From Micrasema longulum (taxonomy: Eukaryota; Arthropoda; Insecta; Trichoptera; Brachycentridae): 64,000 bases of DNA. Of the stretch, positions 37,565-47,640 are shown in pieces (the stretch's first letter is position 1; the number at the start of each line of letters is the position of its first letter). The stretch is from NCBI GenBank assembly GCA_022494885.1, contig JAGVSM010004231.1, positions 248,001-312,000 on the forward strand. Direction: 5' to 3'. A program made the translations under genes and the position numbers. The notes beneath the pieces were generated by a model, which ran no database searches, was not told where the DNA came from, and saw only the letters and a program-made list of their open reading frames with translations.

Positions 37565-37795
37565 CAGGCGCCGTGCCGCAGTTGGTTAGACGGCCAACTG
37601 TGAAACTGGCGTCGCTGGTTCGATTGCCGCCAGTTGCACGAAAAAGTCCAAGAAATATTTTTTTCTTAATTGGTCTGGGTGTTGTTGCGTATTTTTCATT
37701 ACCTCCTTCCATATCCCCTCTATCCCGCCTGCTGACAAGCCTCAAATAGGGGCTTAGCGGGTTTATTCCTTTAAAAAATAAAATAAAATATTATT
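37565..37795 (+). mobile_element. tRNA-derived SINE, second family
   Basis: GCAGTTGGTTAGACGG (37578-37593) and GGTTCGATTGC (37617-37627) form A and B boxes of a tRNA-like head. The body contains TTGGTCTGGGTGTTGTTG and the tail is AAATAAAATAAAATA. Head and body differ from the 2993-3246 family. It ends about 85 bases before the exon at 37880. Confidence 0.7.
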
Positions 37796-37879
37796 ACCGT
37801 TATAGTGTTAAACTGTTTTCCACCTGACCCTATAGTACATCTGATTGACCGTGCACTAAAAGTGTCGTATTATGTCCAG

Positions 37880-38247
37880 GTGAAAGGGTTAAGTATAGAA
37901 CACGAAAAGCTGGCGGTGGCGCAGAGCCAGCACACCGGCGGCGGTGGCAAGGTGAAGCTGAACAACAGCGCGGGCTGCGGCGGGGGCGCCGGCGGGGGCG
38001 AGGGCGACTTCCCCGTGCTGCCCTACATGCCGGCCGGCGTGCTGCCGCCCGCCTACCACCACCGGGGCTACCCGCCGCCGCTGCCGCCGCCCACGCACCA
38101 CCACCACCAGTTCGCGGGCGAGCTGCCCCGCCGCCGGGCGCTGCGCTCGCCGCAGGACTCGCAGCCCCCCGAGCTGCGGTCCTCCGTGCTCCGGGACGGG
38201 AAGGCGCCGCTCTCGCCCGCGCCGTCACCGCACGCCAGAAATTACAG
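37880..38247 (+). CDS. chinmo: chinmo coding exon: linker after the BTB domain
   Basis: The acceptor is ATGTCCAG before 37880 and the donor is GTACTG after 38247. Phase is 0 at the start and two bases are carried over at the end. It encodes VKGLSIEHEKLAVAQSQ, then a low-complexity linker rich in Gly, Pro and His (PPAYHHRGY, PPPLPPPTHHHHQF), then RRALRSPQDSQ and SSVLRDGK, ending HARNYR with the next exon. SLQ-VKGLS across the splice and RSP..(S)VLRDG match Drosophila Chinmo from memory. The linker is presumed disordered and joins BTB to the distant zinc fingers. The exon is far more GC-rich than its introns. Minus-strand frames across it are artefacts of that composition. Confidence 0.9.
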
Positions 38248-38741
38248 GTACTGCACGAAACTAATCTCTTAAGTCCGATACCTAAAAATACATTTTATCG
38301 ATGGTAAAAAAGCAAAATTTACCAAGCGTTATTTAAAAAAAAAAAAAAAACATTTAAATTAGGTATGTAGGAATCACGCCAATATATATGAAATATACAG
38401 GGTGTTCTTTAAACCCTGTAACATTCGAAACCACTATGATTAGTATGGGCAAGAAGACATATTAGCATATTTAAAAAATATTTAGAGCAAAGAATTTTTT
38501 TAATAAAATATTAAAATAAACAAATGGTTGCTTACTTCTGCAGGGAAAAGTGAGTTTTCATCCTTTATTTTTACTTTTGCCATGCTTGTGCATGCGACGT
38601 ACAGGTTGAAAAACACCGGTCTAGACCATTGGCTGGTTTACACACTGTTCAACACTGCTTATGTATGTTCGGGCATCCGTTGCTTATTTTAATCTTAAAC
38701 TTCACCATTTATTGATAACATATATGAATTTAATGTACATA

Positions 38742-39081
38742 CAGTAGAACTCCGTTTTTCCAAATCCCAGTCATCCGAATTGTCAAATATCCGGATCGTT
38801 ATCAGGAAATAAAAAATAACGGACCATATACAGCTTCTCAACGTCAAGCGTATGCGGGACCTCGCTGCTCATAAACGAGTTTCTTTGTCAAACTTTGCTG
38901 GACTAGAATAAGTAAGTTTTTAATGCGATTCCAATTCACTGTACTATTTATTACAAAAGCAATAAAAAAGTGGTCATTTAGTAAATTTTGTGTTTTCTTA
39001 CAAAAGATTGCCAATAATCTGGATTTCTGCATATTGGAACTTGTCTGGCATTCATAACTTTGGAAAATTGTAGTTTTACTG
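38742..39081. mobile_element. pogo/Tigger-like MITE with TA duplication
   Basis: It begins CAGTAGAACTCCGTTTTTCC and ends GTAGTTTTACTG, flanked by TA (38740-38741) and TA (39082-39083). The ends and the TCCGAAT/CCGGAT-like interior repeats are typical of pogo-type elements. Length is 340 bp and no transposase is present. Confidence 0.7.
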
Positions 39082-39404
39082 TATTATTCAATAAATGTAA
39101 TGTTAATAAATAATTTATCTTTATAATCAAAACCAGGATTCGGTAATTTGTAGTTTAGTGCCAATAAGACTGAATGAAAGCTGTTAACACTACTGTCTGT
39201 TCATAATTACTAGAATTTCCAGGTAAACAAACCAGCAGCTTGATATCGGACATAGAATGGCCCATTTCATACGTATCGTCCAAACCCACACGGTAAGGTA
39301 AAATTAGGGTGGATTGACATTTATTATATTCTTATGGATCTATTTAAATTTGTTCAGCATCTAGTCTTAGGTAAAAATCCTGCAAAAGGAAATCAAGCGG
39401 AGAT

Positions 39405-39480
39405 AAGTAGGCCTCGTGGTGTACTGGTTATTGCATTTACCTAGCGTTCAAAAAATAAATAAAATAAAATAAATAATTAT
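39405..39480 (+). mobile_element. Truncated SINE head with AAATAAAATA tail
   Basis: AGGCCTCGTGGTGTACTGG matches the head of the SINE at 2993. After the A box the copy is cut and passes into an A/T-rich run. Confidence 0.55.
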
Positions 39481-39717
39481 CATACAATAAATACCAATCC
39501 ATCCTATGTTATTTTATCATGCTTGTGGATTTTTGCCACTGTGTGAAATGGGCTAATTGATCATTTTTCATTTATCATTTATTCATATATATGTACATTA
39601 CAAAATGGAATATCTTAATTCATACATATAGAAATAATTAAAATAATTAGGTAAAATTAGGTACGAGTATATATAAAAAAAACACATTAGTATACATAAT
39701 ATCCAAAGAATAATATG

Positions 39718-40790
39718 TTAAAAAAGTAAGAGAATCTTGTAACGAAAAACTCCCTCAGAGACGTGAAAAATGTCAATGTCCAAAGTGATATTGTTCAACA
39801 TAGAGATAGCCTTTCCATCAGGTATAACCATTGGCAGGTTGGTCCTGTATATTGGAATGTGAAACAGTCTATGCTGACGCTGTCTAAGGTAATTATCAGG
39901 AACATAAAAGCTAATGCTCCGCATAATTTCAGGGTTGTCAATAATACCGCGCAACAATTGAAAGAAGTGCGTTGTTAAATACACATTCCTTCTAGTCTTC
40001 AAACTGCTGTACCAAGCATATCCTGGAGGAACTCAGTGGGATAAAGCCATGGATAATATCCGCACTCCCTCATGTAGAGAAACCGAAGAAATTTCTTCTG
40101 AACCCTCTCCACCATAAGAGAGTACTTCAACTCACACGGTCCCCAAATCATCGAGCCACTCTCGAGTCTACTTTGCACCAACGAGTTACAAAGAATTCTC
40201 AGTACTCGTGTACTACCAAAAACCCTAGCAGTACGCAAGACGAATCCTAACATCTTCAATGAACTACTACAAACTTTTTCGATCTGATCATGAAATGTCA
40301 GGGAACTCACAAAAGTGATGCCTAGATCTTTAACCTTTGCAATCCGCATAAGATTCTGGTCATTCATTGTATAGCGGAAGAATAGCGTTTTGTGGGCCCT
40401 GGTGAAAGACAACTGAGCATTTTGAAATATTGAACAATAATTTATTTCATCTTCCCCATTCAGATACGTTTATTATATCCGCTTGGAGAGAACGAAAATC
40501 ATCCAAAGTTTTAACCCTCAAAAATAGCTTCAAGTCATCCGCGAATAATAAAAAACGCGATTTGACTACAACTTTTTTAATATCATTGATAAAAATAGAG
40601 AACAGTAATGGACCCAGGTTGGATTCCTGGGGAACACCTGAGTAAGTATTAAAATTTTTTGACGCAAACAAGCCATGTGAAACGTATTGATTTCGGTTTC
40701 GGAGGTAGCTCGCCATTAATTTTACCATTCCATCCGAGAAAATCGCAGTGGGCTCGAGGTTCACATGTGTACAGTAGTCCAGTCTTCGTT
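39718..40790 (-). pseudogene. Non-LTR retrotransposon fragment, family L1x, antisense in chinmo intron
   Basis: Minus-strand frames give the second half of a reverse transcriptase. They read YLRNRNQYVSHG, GVPQESNLGPLLFSIFINDI (Gly changed to Glu in the usual PQGS motif) and FLLFADDLKLF with the catalytic FADD. After a frameshift near 40430 come FTRAHKTLFFRY, KVKDLGITF, GFVLRTARVF, NSLVQSRLESGSMIWGP and LMVERVQKKFLRFLY. A further frame (40002-39718) gives the C-terminal region, RQRQHRLFHIPIYRTN. Domain order fits Jockey/CR1-like elements. The 5' half is missing and the frame is broken. The same family occurs on the plus strand at 63010-63990. Confidence 0.8.
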
Positions 40791-41925
40791 AATGTACTTT
40801 AGGAAAGAATATCGTAGAATCAGCTTGAAAGGATAAATGGGTATACATTAAACTGCATGTATTATGTTGTTACCAATCAACATACCTGCACGTTTTATAA
40901 AAAAAAAAACAATACAATCGCATGTTAAATGAGAGAATAACAGCTGAACGGCTTATACAAAATTGAGTGAAATTGTCTATTCCAAGAATTGGTTACAGCA
41001 CCATCTATGAATGTATTGAAAATTAATTGGATCCACTTGTCGTCAGGCCAATGCTTAAAGAAATAATCTTAGGAAGGTAATTTCCAAATTTTAACATGTA
41101 TGTTTATTTTACATGACTTTTGTTTCTCTTTCCTATTTAATCAATCTTTTATGTATATTTTGTAATATATTGATAATTAATTGGATACTCTGTAATGTTC
41201 TCAATGTAAATTAAAAAAAATTGAAATGAAAATTTAAGTAAATCATGAATCTGCATTTTGGCTTGTTTTAAAATACATATACCTATCACAAAAGTTCCAT
41301 TTTAAACAGAGTAGACAGGTAGATAATTCTATTTCAGCAAGTTATCAAATCGTGTGAAAACTTTGCAAAATGCATAATTTTATATGAAGGTAAATGTGTT
41401 CTTGAACTGGGTTGGATGTTTGTAAATTTTTGTTTTCTGTTTCGGTTCTATGTACTTGTATGTTATAACATAACTATACTGCCGTCATAAGCAAAAATGC
41501 AACTTTTTGACAAAAATCACAAAACTAGTTGAATATGAGGGGTAATATTCTACAAGAAATTTTGAACTATTTAATGTCAAGCAAACAGCAATAAAAAAAT
41601 CATTTCAGTACGAAAAATTATATTATGTTTTTTTATGTTTTCAAGTTTTTGAAGGAATAACACAGTATCTAGAGATTCATAAGCAAAAATAGTGTAGATA
41701 TGACTATTTTTGTCCCAAAATTTGTTTGTTATAACTCCTGGGAGTACAAAGATATACATATAATTTTTTTGATTTAATAAATAAAAAAATACTCTATGCG
41801 TTATCCGTTCAGAATGCTTGGGAATCCACCCAAAGCTGCTTTATAAATAGCTGACAAGTCAGATGGAAATATCTGAGGTCTTCTCCACCCCAGTGATATC
41901 CGAAACAAACTAAATTGTTCTGTAA
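40791..41925 (+). other. chinmo intron, AT-rich, nothing recognised
   Basis: No repeat or coding content could be supported in this part of the intron. Confidence 0.45.
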
Positions 41926-42116
41926 GATGTAATAACTTATATTTACATATAAGTTACTTATTGAATATACACACTTCCACTTATTTGTTCAACTAATTAG
42001 CACTTTCACCCTCTAATGGGCTAATTGCTCTATGGTGTTAATTGGTCGGTCAAATAAGTGGAAGCGTAACAAGTATTTTTAATTAGTAACTTATATGTAA
42101 ATAGAGGTTATTACAT
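41926..42116. mobile_element. Foldback MITE about 190 bp
   Basis: The left arm (GATGTAATAACTTATATTTA..ATATAAGTTAC, then CTTCCACTTATTTG) is mirrored on the right by CAAATAAGTGGAAG and GTAACTTATATG..GGTTATTACATC. The arms are 60-75 bases with few mismatches. Its right arm is the start of the duplicated 667-bp unit that follows. Confidence 0.75.
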
Positions 42117-43405
42117 CATAACAATGGAATTCCATCAAGTATTGTCATTAAATAATTTTAATCTTTTGTTAGATATTTACGGGATAGCTGAGATGCTGCA
42201 ATTAATGTGATAATGTTTATGTTGAGTGATGTTAGAAGGCGCTGCTGAGGGGTGATTTTGTGGTGCTACAAAATTGAATAGTGCTAATTAATTAAGAGTG
42301 TGTTAAGGGATTCCGAATCATCTCAAACGATACCGAGCATTTCCAAGTGATACCGAAGCATCTGAAATGGATAACGCGTCGGGTATTTACGAATATTATG
42401 CAACCGAGTTGTAGTCCCATGGTAGTAACCCAGACTCATAAATCAGAGGTTTGAGTTTTGACGTCTCTACCATATCTTGATTTTAATTTTATAGCATAGT
42501 TATTTACAACTACTTAAAAATGGCATCGAAATTGAAATATTTGGGTACCTATAAATATCTTAAGAATGCAAATATTTGCTTTATAACAATTGATTATAAT
42601 AACGAATGCTTTACATAAACTACTCCTGTATTGTTAATTGGTAAAGGAAATATGTATGAAGAAAAAACCTTATAAGCCCTCTTCTGCAAATAATGTAATG
42701 GATTTGCAGATAAAGCATTTTACGTGGGGCACGTTGATGATATTTTTAATTAGTAACTTATATGTAAATAGAGGTTATTACATCATAACAATGGAATTCC
42801 ATCAAGTATTGTCATTAAATAATTTTAATCTTTTGTTAGATATTTACGGGATAGCTGAGATGCTGCAATTAATGTGATAATGTTTATGTTGAGTGATGTT
42901 AGAAGGCGCTGCTGAGGGGTGATTTTGTGGTGCTACAAAATTGAATAGTGCTAATTAATTAAGAGTGTGTTAAGGGATTCCGAATCATCTCAAACGATAC
43001 CGAGCATTTCCAAGTGATACCGAAGCATCTGAAATGGATAACGCGTCGGGTATTTACGAATATTATGCAACCGAGTTGTAGTCCCATGGTAGTAACCCAG
43101 ACTCATAAATCAGAGGTTTGAGTTTTGACGTCTCTACCATATCTTGATTTTAATTTTATAGCATAGTTATTTACAACTACTTAAAAATGGCATCGAAATT
43201 GAAATATTTGGGTACCTATAAATATCTTAAGAATGCAAATATTTGCTTTATAACAATTGATTATAATAACGAATGCTTTACATAAACTACTCCTGTATTG
43301 TTAATTGGTAAAGGAAATATGTATGAAGAAAAAACCTTATAAGCCCTCTTCTGCAAATAATGTAATGGATTTGCAGATAAAGCATTTTACGTGGGGCACG
43401 TTGAT
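42074..43405 (+). repeat. Tandem duplication of a 667-bp unit, two copies
   Basis: Copy 1 runs 42074-42740 and copy 2 runs 42741-43405. Both start TATTTTTAATTAGTAAC and end GTGGGGCACGTTGAT. Reading them side by side I saw no difference. The unit contains a tRNA-like stretch (GTAGTCCCATGGTAG to GGTTTGAG) and a run of related motifs (ACCGAGCAT, ACCGAAGCATCT). It lies just before a chinmo exon. It is either a very recent duplication or an assembly artefact. Confidence 0.9.
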
Positions 43406-43516
43406 ATATATAATGTATGTAGAATTGTGTATTTAATTCTGAAATAAAATTAAGGACATGTAATTTGAATAAATTTTAATATTAAAAAGTCATTTCGGAA
43501 TTTGATTGTCCATCAG

Positions 43517-43749
43517 GCCAGGTTCATCAAGTTCAGTAGCTGGCAGTTGTGGTGGAGATGAGCCCGACACACGGTCATCCCCGGGATGTCGCTTCCCCGA
43601 AGAGGGTGGGGGAGGGGGTGGAGGGCCCTCAACACCGCTGTCTCTGCAGCCCCCGCACACCCCTACAACCCCCAGTAATAATGGCTACGAGCGTGGAGGC
43701 GCTGACGAGGCTTGCGAAAGGAGGCAGTCAGTAGACCAGGGTGCAGAAG
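43517..43749 (+). CDS. chinmo: chinmo coding exon: central Ser/Gly/Pro linker
   Basis: The acceptor CATCAG precedes 43517 and the donor GTAATC follows 43749. The first G completes an Arg codon with the previous exon, and the last G is carried to the next, so phases agree on both sides. It encodes PGSSSSVAGSCGGDEPDTRSS, a Gly run, LQPPHTPTTPSNN and ACERRQSVDQGAE. It has no fold that I recognise; the low-complexity, Ser/Pro-rich character is usual for BTB-ZF linkers. A closer AG five bases downstream would put the exon out of frame, which decides the acceptor. The last residues join the next exon to form AEDLRIKME, comparable to AEDLRVKLE of Drosophila Chinmo. Confidence 0.88.
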
Positions 43750-43807
43750 GTAATCTAGCAATCCATCAAATAAATGTTTTGAAAAACAAGCAAACGGCTC
43801 ACCATGC

Positions 43808-43925
43808 CCAGGGTTGCCAACCCTCTGGGAATTCTGGGATTATCCCGGAAATACACAGTTTAAAAAAAAAAACTCAATTTCCGAATGCAGCTAAAATCTC
43901 CGGGAATCGATTGCTGTATGATGAT
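43808..43925 (+). repeat. hAT-like left terminus, truncated
   Basis: CAGGGTTGCCAACC followed by CTGGGATTATCCCGG resembles hAT MITE ends. No matching right end was found. Confidence 0.3.
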
Positions 43926-44775
43926 AACTCTTAGTTTCAAAAAAGTTTGTGAAATTGTTGCGAGGAAAAAAAGGGTATACTTTTTTTTTTAATTGTGAAG
44001 TTAAATGTGGGAAAGGAATAAAAAAATGTTGCATTCAATTTGTCTTTTTAATTTGTTTTTAGCCTAGTAAATTAACTTTTGTCAAAAAGACGTTCGGTTT
44101 TGTGCACACCATAAAAAAATACAATTTTAAGATAACATAGCTACATAGTTGTGACCTTGTTTTTCATATTAGTATTACCACATTCACAAAATTTTTGAAA
44201 TCATGTTTTGTGAATACATATTATATCATCACTATTCAGTCAAGTTAGTAACCCTAAAAAAGTCAGTTTTGAGTTGAAATTCAAAGCATAAAATTATGTT
44301 GCTAGCAAAAGTCACCAACTCCAAAAAAATAAATTATTTGTAAGTGAAAAACAGTGGAGTAACTTTCAATAAAATCTCAACAAGCATAAACCACTAAAGG
44401 TAGATATAATTAAAGCAGATTCTTATCATTTTTAAAGTATGACTGTTTTCTTCCTGAAAACAAAATTTTGTTTGTATTTAGGTATTTTTATGATAAAACA
44501 TGAAACAACAAACATGTTTTTTTTATGAAACATATTTTTAAGCAGAAAATTTCCTTTCTGTCACTAACACTTTTGGTTTGCATTGTCCAGATTATAAACA
44601 AACAAAAGTCACTAAACCAAATTTTGCCAAGAGGAAGAAGGTTTCTTCTAGATGTATGAATATGTATCTGAATGGAAAAGTTACGAATGGAATTTATAAA
44701 AACACACGAAGAAATTGTGTTGTCTACATAAAACTTCCTTCTCTTTTATTTGGCCAAAATACAATACAGACATAA
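43926..44775 (+). other. chinmo intron, AT-rich
   Basis: No gene or bounded repeat before the tandem array. Confidence 0.45.
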
Positions 44776-46015
44776 ACTTATTCAAGCCTAAGCAGTTGAT
44801 ACAAGGTCCTAGTAGACACGGTATACCATTTAGCTAAGGTGTGTTAAAGGAGATTAAGGACCGCTTGCTATTCTAAGCTATCAATACAAACAACTTATTC
44901 CAGCCTAAGCAGTTGATACAAGGTCTCAGTAGACACGGTATACCATTTAGCTAAGGTGTGTTAAAGGAGATTAAGGACCGCTTGCTATTCTAAGCTATCA
45001 ATACAAACAACTTATTCAAGCCTATGCAGTTGATACAAGGTCCTAGTAGACGCGGTATACCATTTAGCTAAGGTGTGTTAAAGGAGATTAAGGACCGCTA
45101 GCTATCAATACAAACAACTTATTCCAGCCTAAGCAGTTGATACAAGGTCTCAGTAGACACGGTATACCATTTAGCTAAGGTGTGTTAAAGGAGATTAAGG
45201 ACCGCTTGCTATTCTAAGCTATCAATACAAACAACTTATTCAAGCCTAAGCAGTTGATACAAGGTCCTAGTAGACACGGTATACCATTTAGCTAAAGTGT
45301 GTTAAAGGAGATTAAGGACCGCTAGCTATCAATACAAACAACTTATTCCAGCCTAAGCAGTTGATACAAGGTCTCAGTAGACACGGTATACCATTTAGCT
45401 AAGGTGTGTTAAAGGAGATTAAGGACCGCTTGCTATTCTAAGCTATCAATACAAACAACTTATTCAAGCCTATGCAGTTGATACAAGGTCCTAGTAGACG
45501 CGGTATACCATTTAGCTAAGGTGTGTTAAAGGAGATTAAGGACCGCTAGCTATCAATACAAACAACTTATTCCAGCCTAAGCAGTTGATACAAGGTCTCA
45601 GTAGACACGGTATACCATTTAGCTAAGGTGTGTTAAAGGAGATTAAGGACCGCTTGCTATTCTAAGCTATCAATACAAACAACTTATTCAAGCCTAAGCA
45701 GTTGATACAAGGTCCTAGTAGACACGGTATACCATTTAGCTAAGGTGTGTTAAAGGAGATTAAGGACCGCTAGCTATCAATACAAACAACTTATTCCAGC
45801 CTAAGCAGTTGATACAAGGTCTCAGTAGACACGGTATACCATTTAGCTAAGGTGTGTTAAAGGAGATTAAGGACCGCTTGCTATTCTAAGCTATCAATAC
45901 AAACAACTTATTCAAGCCTAAGCAGTTGATACAAGGTCCTAGTAGACATGGTATACTATTTGGCCAAGGTGTGTTAAAGGAGATTAAGGACCGCTTGCTA
46001 TTCTCACCTATCAGT
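44776..46015 (+). repeat. Minisatellite of 11 units with 448-bp higher-order period
   Basis: Units begin ACTTATTC at 44776, 44893, 45010, 45117, 45234, 45341, 45458, 45565, 45682, 45789 and 45906, so lengths are 117, 117, then alternating 107 and 117. The 117-bp type A has CCAGCC, GGTCTCAG and CGCTTGCTATTCTAAGC. The 107-bp type B has CAAGCC, GGTCCTAG and CGCTAGC. B units further alternate between TATGCAG with GACGCGG (45010, 45458) and TAAGCAG with GACACGG (45234, 45682), giving a B1-A-B2-A tetramer of 448 bp repeated twice. The first unit is a B/A hybrid and the last is degenerate at its end. Confidence 0.95.
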
Positions 46016-46224
46016 GAAAAGAAATACCGTGCACTCCAAGCAACCGAGGTAGAAGAAAAAAGAAACTGATGTTGGTTCTAAAGTTTTGTACACCAAATGC
46101 AGTATTGACATCCATATTTACTAAACATAAATGTGATAAGAAACATTTAAACCTGCATTCTTCGGGTTTCTGACACTTCAAGTTGGTACTATAAATTTTC
46201 GAAAAATGAGATTTCTTCATAACT

Positions 46225-46412
46225 GGCATGAAATAATCCTTGTTTAAAAAGTAAACCATTCTTGAAGCGTTGATACTATTCACGATGCGTTATTTTACTA
46301 ATAGCAGCCTCACCATAAGTATTCGAAAGCATTCAATGAGCCCTGGCCGCAGATTTCTTCATATTGAAGCAGATAATTAAAACTTCCCGCAAATGATGAG
46401 GATTAGGCTCGT
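46225..46412 (-). pseudogene. mariner N-terminal fragment in chinmo intron
   Basis: On the minus strand HHLREVLIICFNMKKSAARAH is followed by LSNTYGEAAISK and, after a stop, YQRFKNG. This is the first helix-turn-helix of a mariner transposase. The rest of the element is missing. Confidence 0.6.
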
Positions 46413-46873
46413 AAACAGTCTTTATCAATTGAGAATAACTCAATGATGCAGGCATAAATCAAATAATGTTTCTATAAGGTTGTGTTGACAGATGTCCAAG
46501 TTTATTGCATGACTCATATCATACAGATCTATTTAATTCGACCACTACTTACTGCTAAAGCCATCTACAGGAAAACAGTAGAAATAAAGTTGTACACCTA
46601 ATATAATATTCAGCTTGTGGTTTTATTTGAATTGTTGATTTAGGATGAATTTTTAGCTTTAAAAGTGCAATATCTCACAACAAGTAAAATTTTAGTTACC
46701 AACTTGTTGCAGAAATCTGAAGATATTATGTTCAATTTAGTTTTTGAATTATGATGAAAATTGTAGTACTATCAAAATATATTTAAAAATAGCTTTTGGC
46801 TTCGCGAAACAGTGCGGTTTAAAATATATTTTTTAAATATTCTTTAATACATTATTTTTGGAAAACTTTTTAG
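46413..46873 (+). other. chinmo intron, AT-rich, nothing recognised
   Basis: No feature apart from the splice acceptor TTTTTAG at its end. Confidence 0.5.
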
Positions 46874-47059
46874 ACTTACGAATCAAGATGGAGACCCAAG
46901 ATTTCCCAGGCAGTGGTGTTGGTGGAGTTGGGCCTGGCGGTCCTTACAGTGCACCAACCACACCGCCTGCCCCTCCCCCAGAAGCCCCACCTGAGATTCC
47001 TCTGTGGCCTGCCAAGCACCTGACGGGGAGCAAATCTGGAGGAATAGCTACACCAGATG
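46874..47059 (+). CDS. chinmo: chinmo coding exon: DLR motif and Pro-rich segment before the fingers
   Basis: The acceptor is TTTTTAG before 46874 and the donor GTAAGA follows 47059, the best donor in the gene. Phase is 1 at both ends. It encodes DLRIKMETQDFPGSG, a Gly-rich stretch, PYSAPTTPPAPPPEAPPEIP, LWPAKHLTGSKSG and GIATPDG, whose Gly is completed by the next exon. The opening matches the AEDLRVKLE motif of Drosophila Chinmo as remembered; the Pro-rich part is a probable disordered linker. The ATG at 46888-46890 is internal and should not be taken as a start. Confidence 0.87.
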
Positions 47060-47302
47060 GTAAGAAGCCCTGGAACCACAAATAACACTAATATGACAGT
47101 AATTCATTAAATAATTAAAAGTTAAATCTTCTTAATAAGCTGTGAACTCCAGATCTATAATCTGGGGTTCAGTTTTCCATTTCATTATTATTTTCTTACT
47201 GTGTTAAATATATTTTTATCTTTTTATAAAATGTATATAAATTAAATTATTATGAAAATAAAACTTTGTTATCAGTGTTACACAATTTTATTCTTTTACA
47301 AG

Positions 47303-47349
47303 AACACAACTATAGTTTCGGGAGAGCACTCCTCCCATCGACGGGTGAT
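47303..47349 (-). ncRNA. Decayed hammerhead ribozyme of the Penelope-like element
   Basis: On the minus strand a short CAC/GTG stem I encloses CCGTCGAT, then stem II GGGAG with CTCCC, the conserved GAAA and a palindromic CTATAG as minimal stem III. GAAA and both stems are intact. The core CTGATGA is altered at two essential positions, so self-cleavage is unlikely. Its position in the 3' terminal part of the element is where these ribozymes reside. Confidence 0.55.
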
Positions 47350-47640
47350 ATAAAACTAATATAATAAACACAGAATATTGTTCACAATGTCATCGAATCT
47401 AAACAAAAAATAAACAGATTAATCAGTGAAACTTAGAGCAGGGGGTTTTTTATTCTTATCTAAGGTGTTGGCATATGAATGGATGGTTATCTTAAGTACA
47501 GATATGAAAACATGGACAAAACATTAAGTCGAATTTATTTCTTAAAATTTAGCACATAAGTGGAAGTTGCAATAAGTAAGTCTAAGATTTAATGTGTGGG
47601 AAGACATCGCTCGGCTAAGAGAGTGTTAACAGACGCGGGT

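Noticed and set aside
37830..38228. 132-codon minus-strand ORF opposite the chinmo linker exon
   Set aside because: A by-product of GC-rich codons on the plus strand; Ala/Arg low complexity, no domain.
42638..42877. 79-codon ORF across the 667-bp duplication junction
   Set aside because: Created by the tandem join; no homology or exon signals.
44776..46015. CRISPR-like array
   Set aside because: Units are long, contiguous and nearly identical throughout, with no spacers; eukaryotic minisatellite.
46858..47085. An independent small gene starting near 46858
   Set aside because: The frame is the chinmo exon read through its splice sites.
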